Below, one piece after another: positions 63,729 to 64,000 of a DNA stretch of 64,000 bases. The translations under genes were made by a program, and so were the position numbers. Numbering within the stretch: the stretch's first letter is position 1; each line of letters opens with the position of its first letter. Below the pieces are notes generated by a model. The model was not told where the DNA came from. It saw only the letters and a list, made by a program, of their open reading frames with translations, and did not search any database. The DNA is from Streptacidiphilus sp. 4-A2 (GTDB lineage: Bacteria; Actinomycetota; Actinomycetes; Streptomycetales; Streptomycetaceae): contig JAAFYY010000001.1 in assembly GCA_014284505.1 (NCBI GenBank), positions 7,985,845 through 8,049,844 on the forward strand, given 5' to 3'.

Positions 63729-64000
63729 GTGTCGCGCTCGACGAACCCTGAAGAAACTCGTCGGCGGCCCCAGCGCCAAGCCCTGGCCGACCATCTCGCC
63801 TGCACACCGCGGGCGACTGCTGCACCACTATCCGCGCCGCTACGCCGAGCGGCGAACTCACCAGCCTCGACGAACTGGTGCTGGACGAGCACGTCACGGT
63901 GATGGCCCGGATCGAGGAGTCCCGGGTGATCCCGTTCCAGGGCCGCAAGGGCGACCGGCTCGAAGTGGTGGTCACCGACGGCCGCAGCCGGCTCCGGCTA
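63729..64000 (+). CDS. recG: RecG, ATP-dependent DNA helicase (N-terminal part)
   Basis: The first 90 or so residues of RecG, which reverses stalled replication forks. Read across several one-base losses, the sequence gives MSALDEPLKKLVGGPSAKAL, ADHLGLHTAGDLLHHYPRRY, AERGELTSLDELVLDEHVTV and the wedge-domain start VTDGRSRLRL. At least five bases appear missing in about 110 bases, mostly one of a doubled G or C. GTG was chosen from family alignment. The rest lies beyond the window. Its place after the DAK gene supports the call. Confidence 0.85.

Noticed and set aside
61699..63975. An 820-residue minus-strand frame that ends with the rpmB sequence
   Set aside because: Only the last 61 codons (61513-61698) match L28. 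The rest is antisense to the DAK-domain gene, whose motifs are on the plus strand.

Overview
The window is high-GC actinobacterial DNA. It almost certainly comes from a Streptomycetaceae member (Streptomyces, Kitasatospora or Streptacidiphilus). The signs are two Cvn conservons, an IclR-type NdgR regulator divergent from leuCD, an HU protein with a long Lys/Ala tail, WXG proteins beside a mycosin-like protease, and frequent GTG starts. From memory, the backbone order (gatA, gatB, ilvB-N-C, serA, leuB, ilvE, cimA, a conservon, a Gln/Glu tRNA cluster, ndgR, leuCD, hupS, cofC, gpsA, ddl, thiL, thiD, rpmB, a DAK protein, recG) follows the S. coelicolor chromosome near SCO5499-SCO5566.

Layout. 1-4294: end of the GatCAB operon, with a two-gene ATPase plus TOPRIM-like pair between gatA and gatB. 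4469-14845: a lipoprotein, a P450, a LAL-type regulator, a 2-hydroxyacid dehydrogenase and a membrane GGDEF protein with a degenerate EAL domain. 14879-29941: branched-chain amino acid and serine genes (ilvB, ilvN, ilvC, serA, leuB, ilvE, cimA). These include two leader-peptide attenuators and are interrupted by a small WXG/mycosin cassette, tRNA-Lys and a chorismate mutase. 30158-40642: two tandem conservons on the minus strand. 41184-47556: an FAH-family protein, a HAD hydrolase, the tRNA cluster Gln-Glu-Glu-Glu-Gln, an ABC ATPase with its membrane partner and a PIG-V-like protein. 47704-51870: ndgR, leuCD and hupS. 52115-64000: cofC, a lysophospholipid acyltransferase, gpsA, ddl, envelope proteins, thiL, pfkA, thiD, rpmB, a DAK protein and the start of recG.

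How the genes work together. Branched-chain synthesis is the main theme: IlvBN, IlvC and IlvE, LeuB and LeuCD, and a CimA-type citramalate synthase. Control appears layered, with peptide-coupled attenuation at ilvB and cimA and NdgR at leuC. The gat genes and the Gln/Glu tRNAs serve Gln-tRNA formation by transamidation. GpsA and the acyltransferase feed phospholipid synthesis, and Ddl feeds peptidoglycan.

Data quality. Many genes, including essential ones (gatB, ilvB, ilvN, ilvC, leuC, leuD, gpsA, recG), are split by one-base frame changes although protein similarity continues across the break. I treat these as probable sequence errors, so such genes are given as single CDS spans with the break noted. 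Amino-acid counts for them are approximate. No insertion sequence or CRISPR array was seen.
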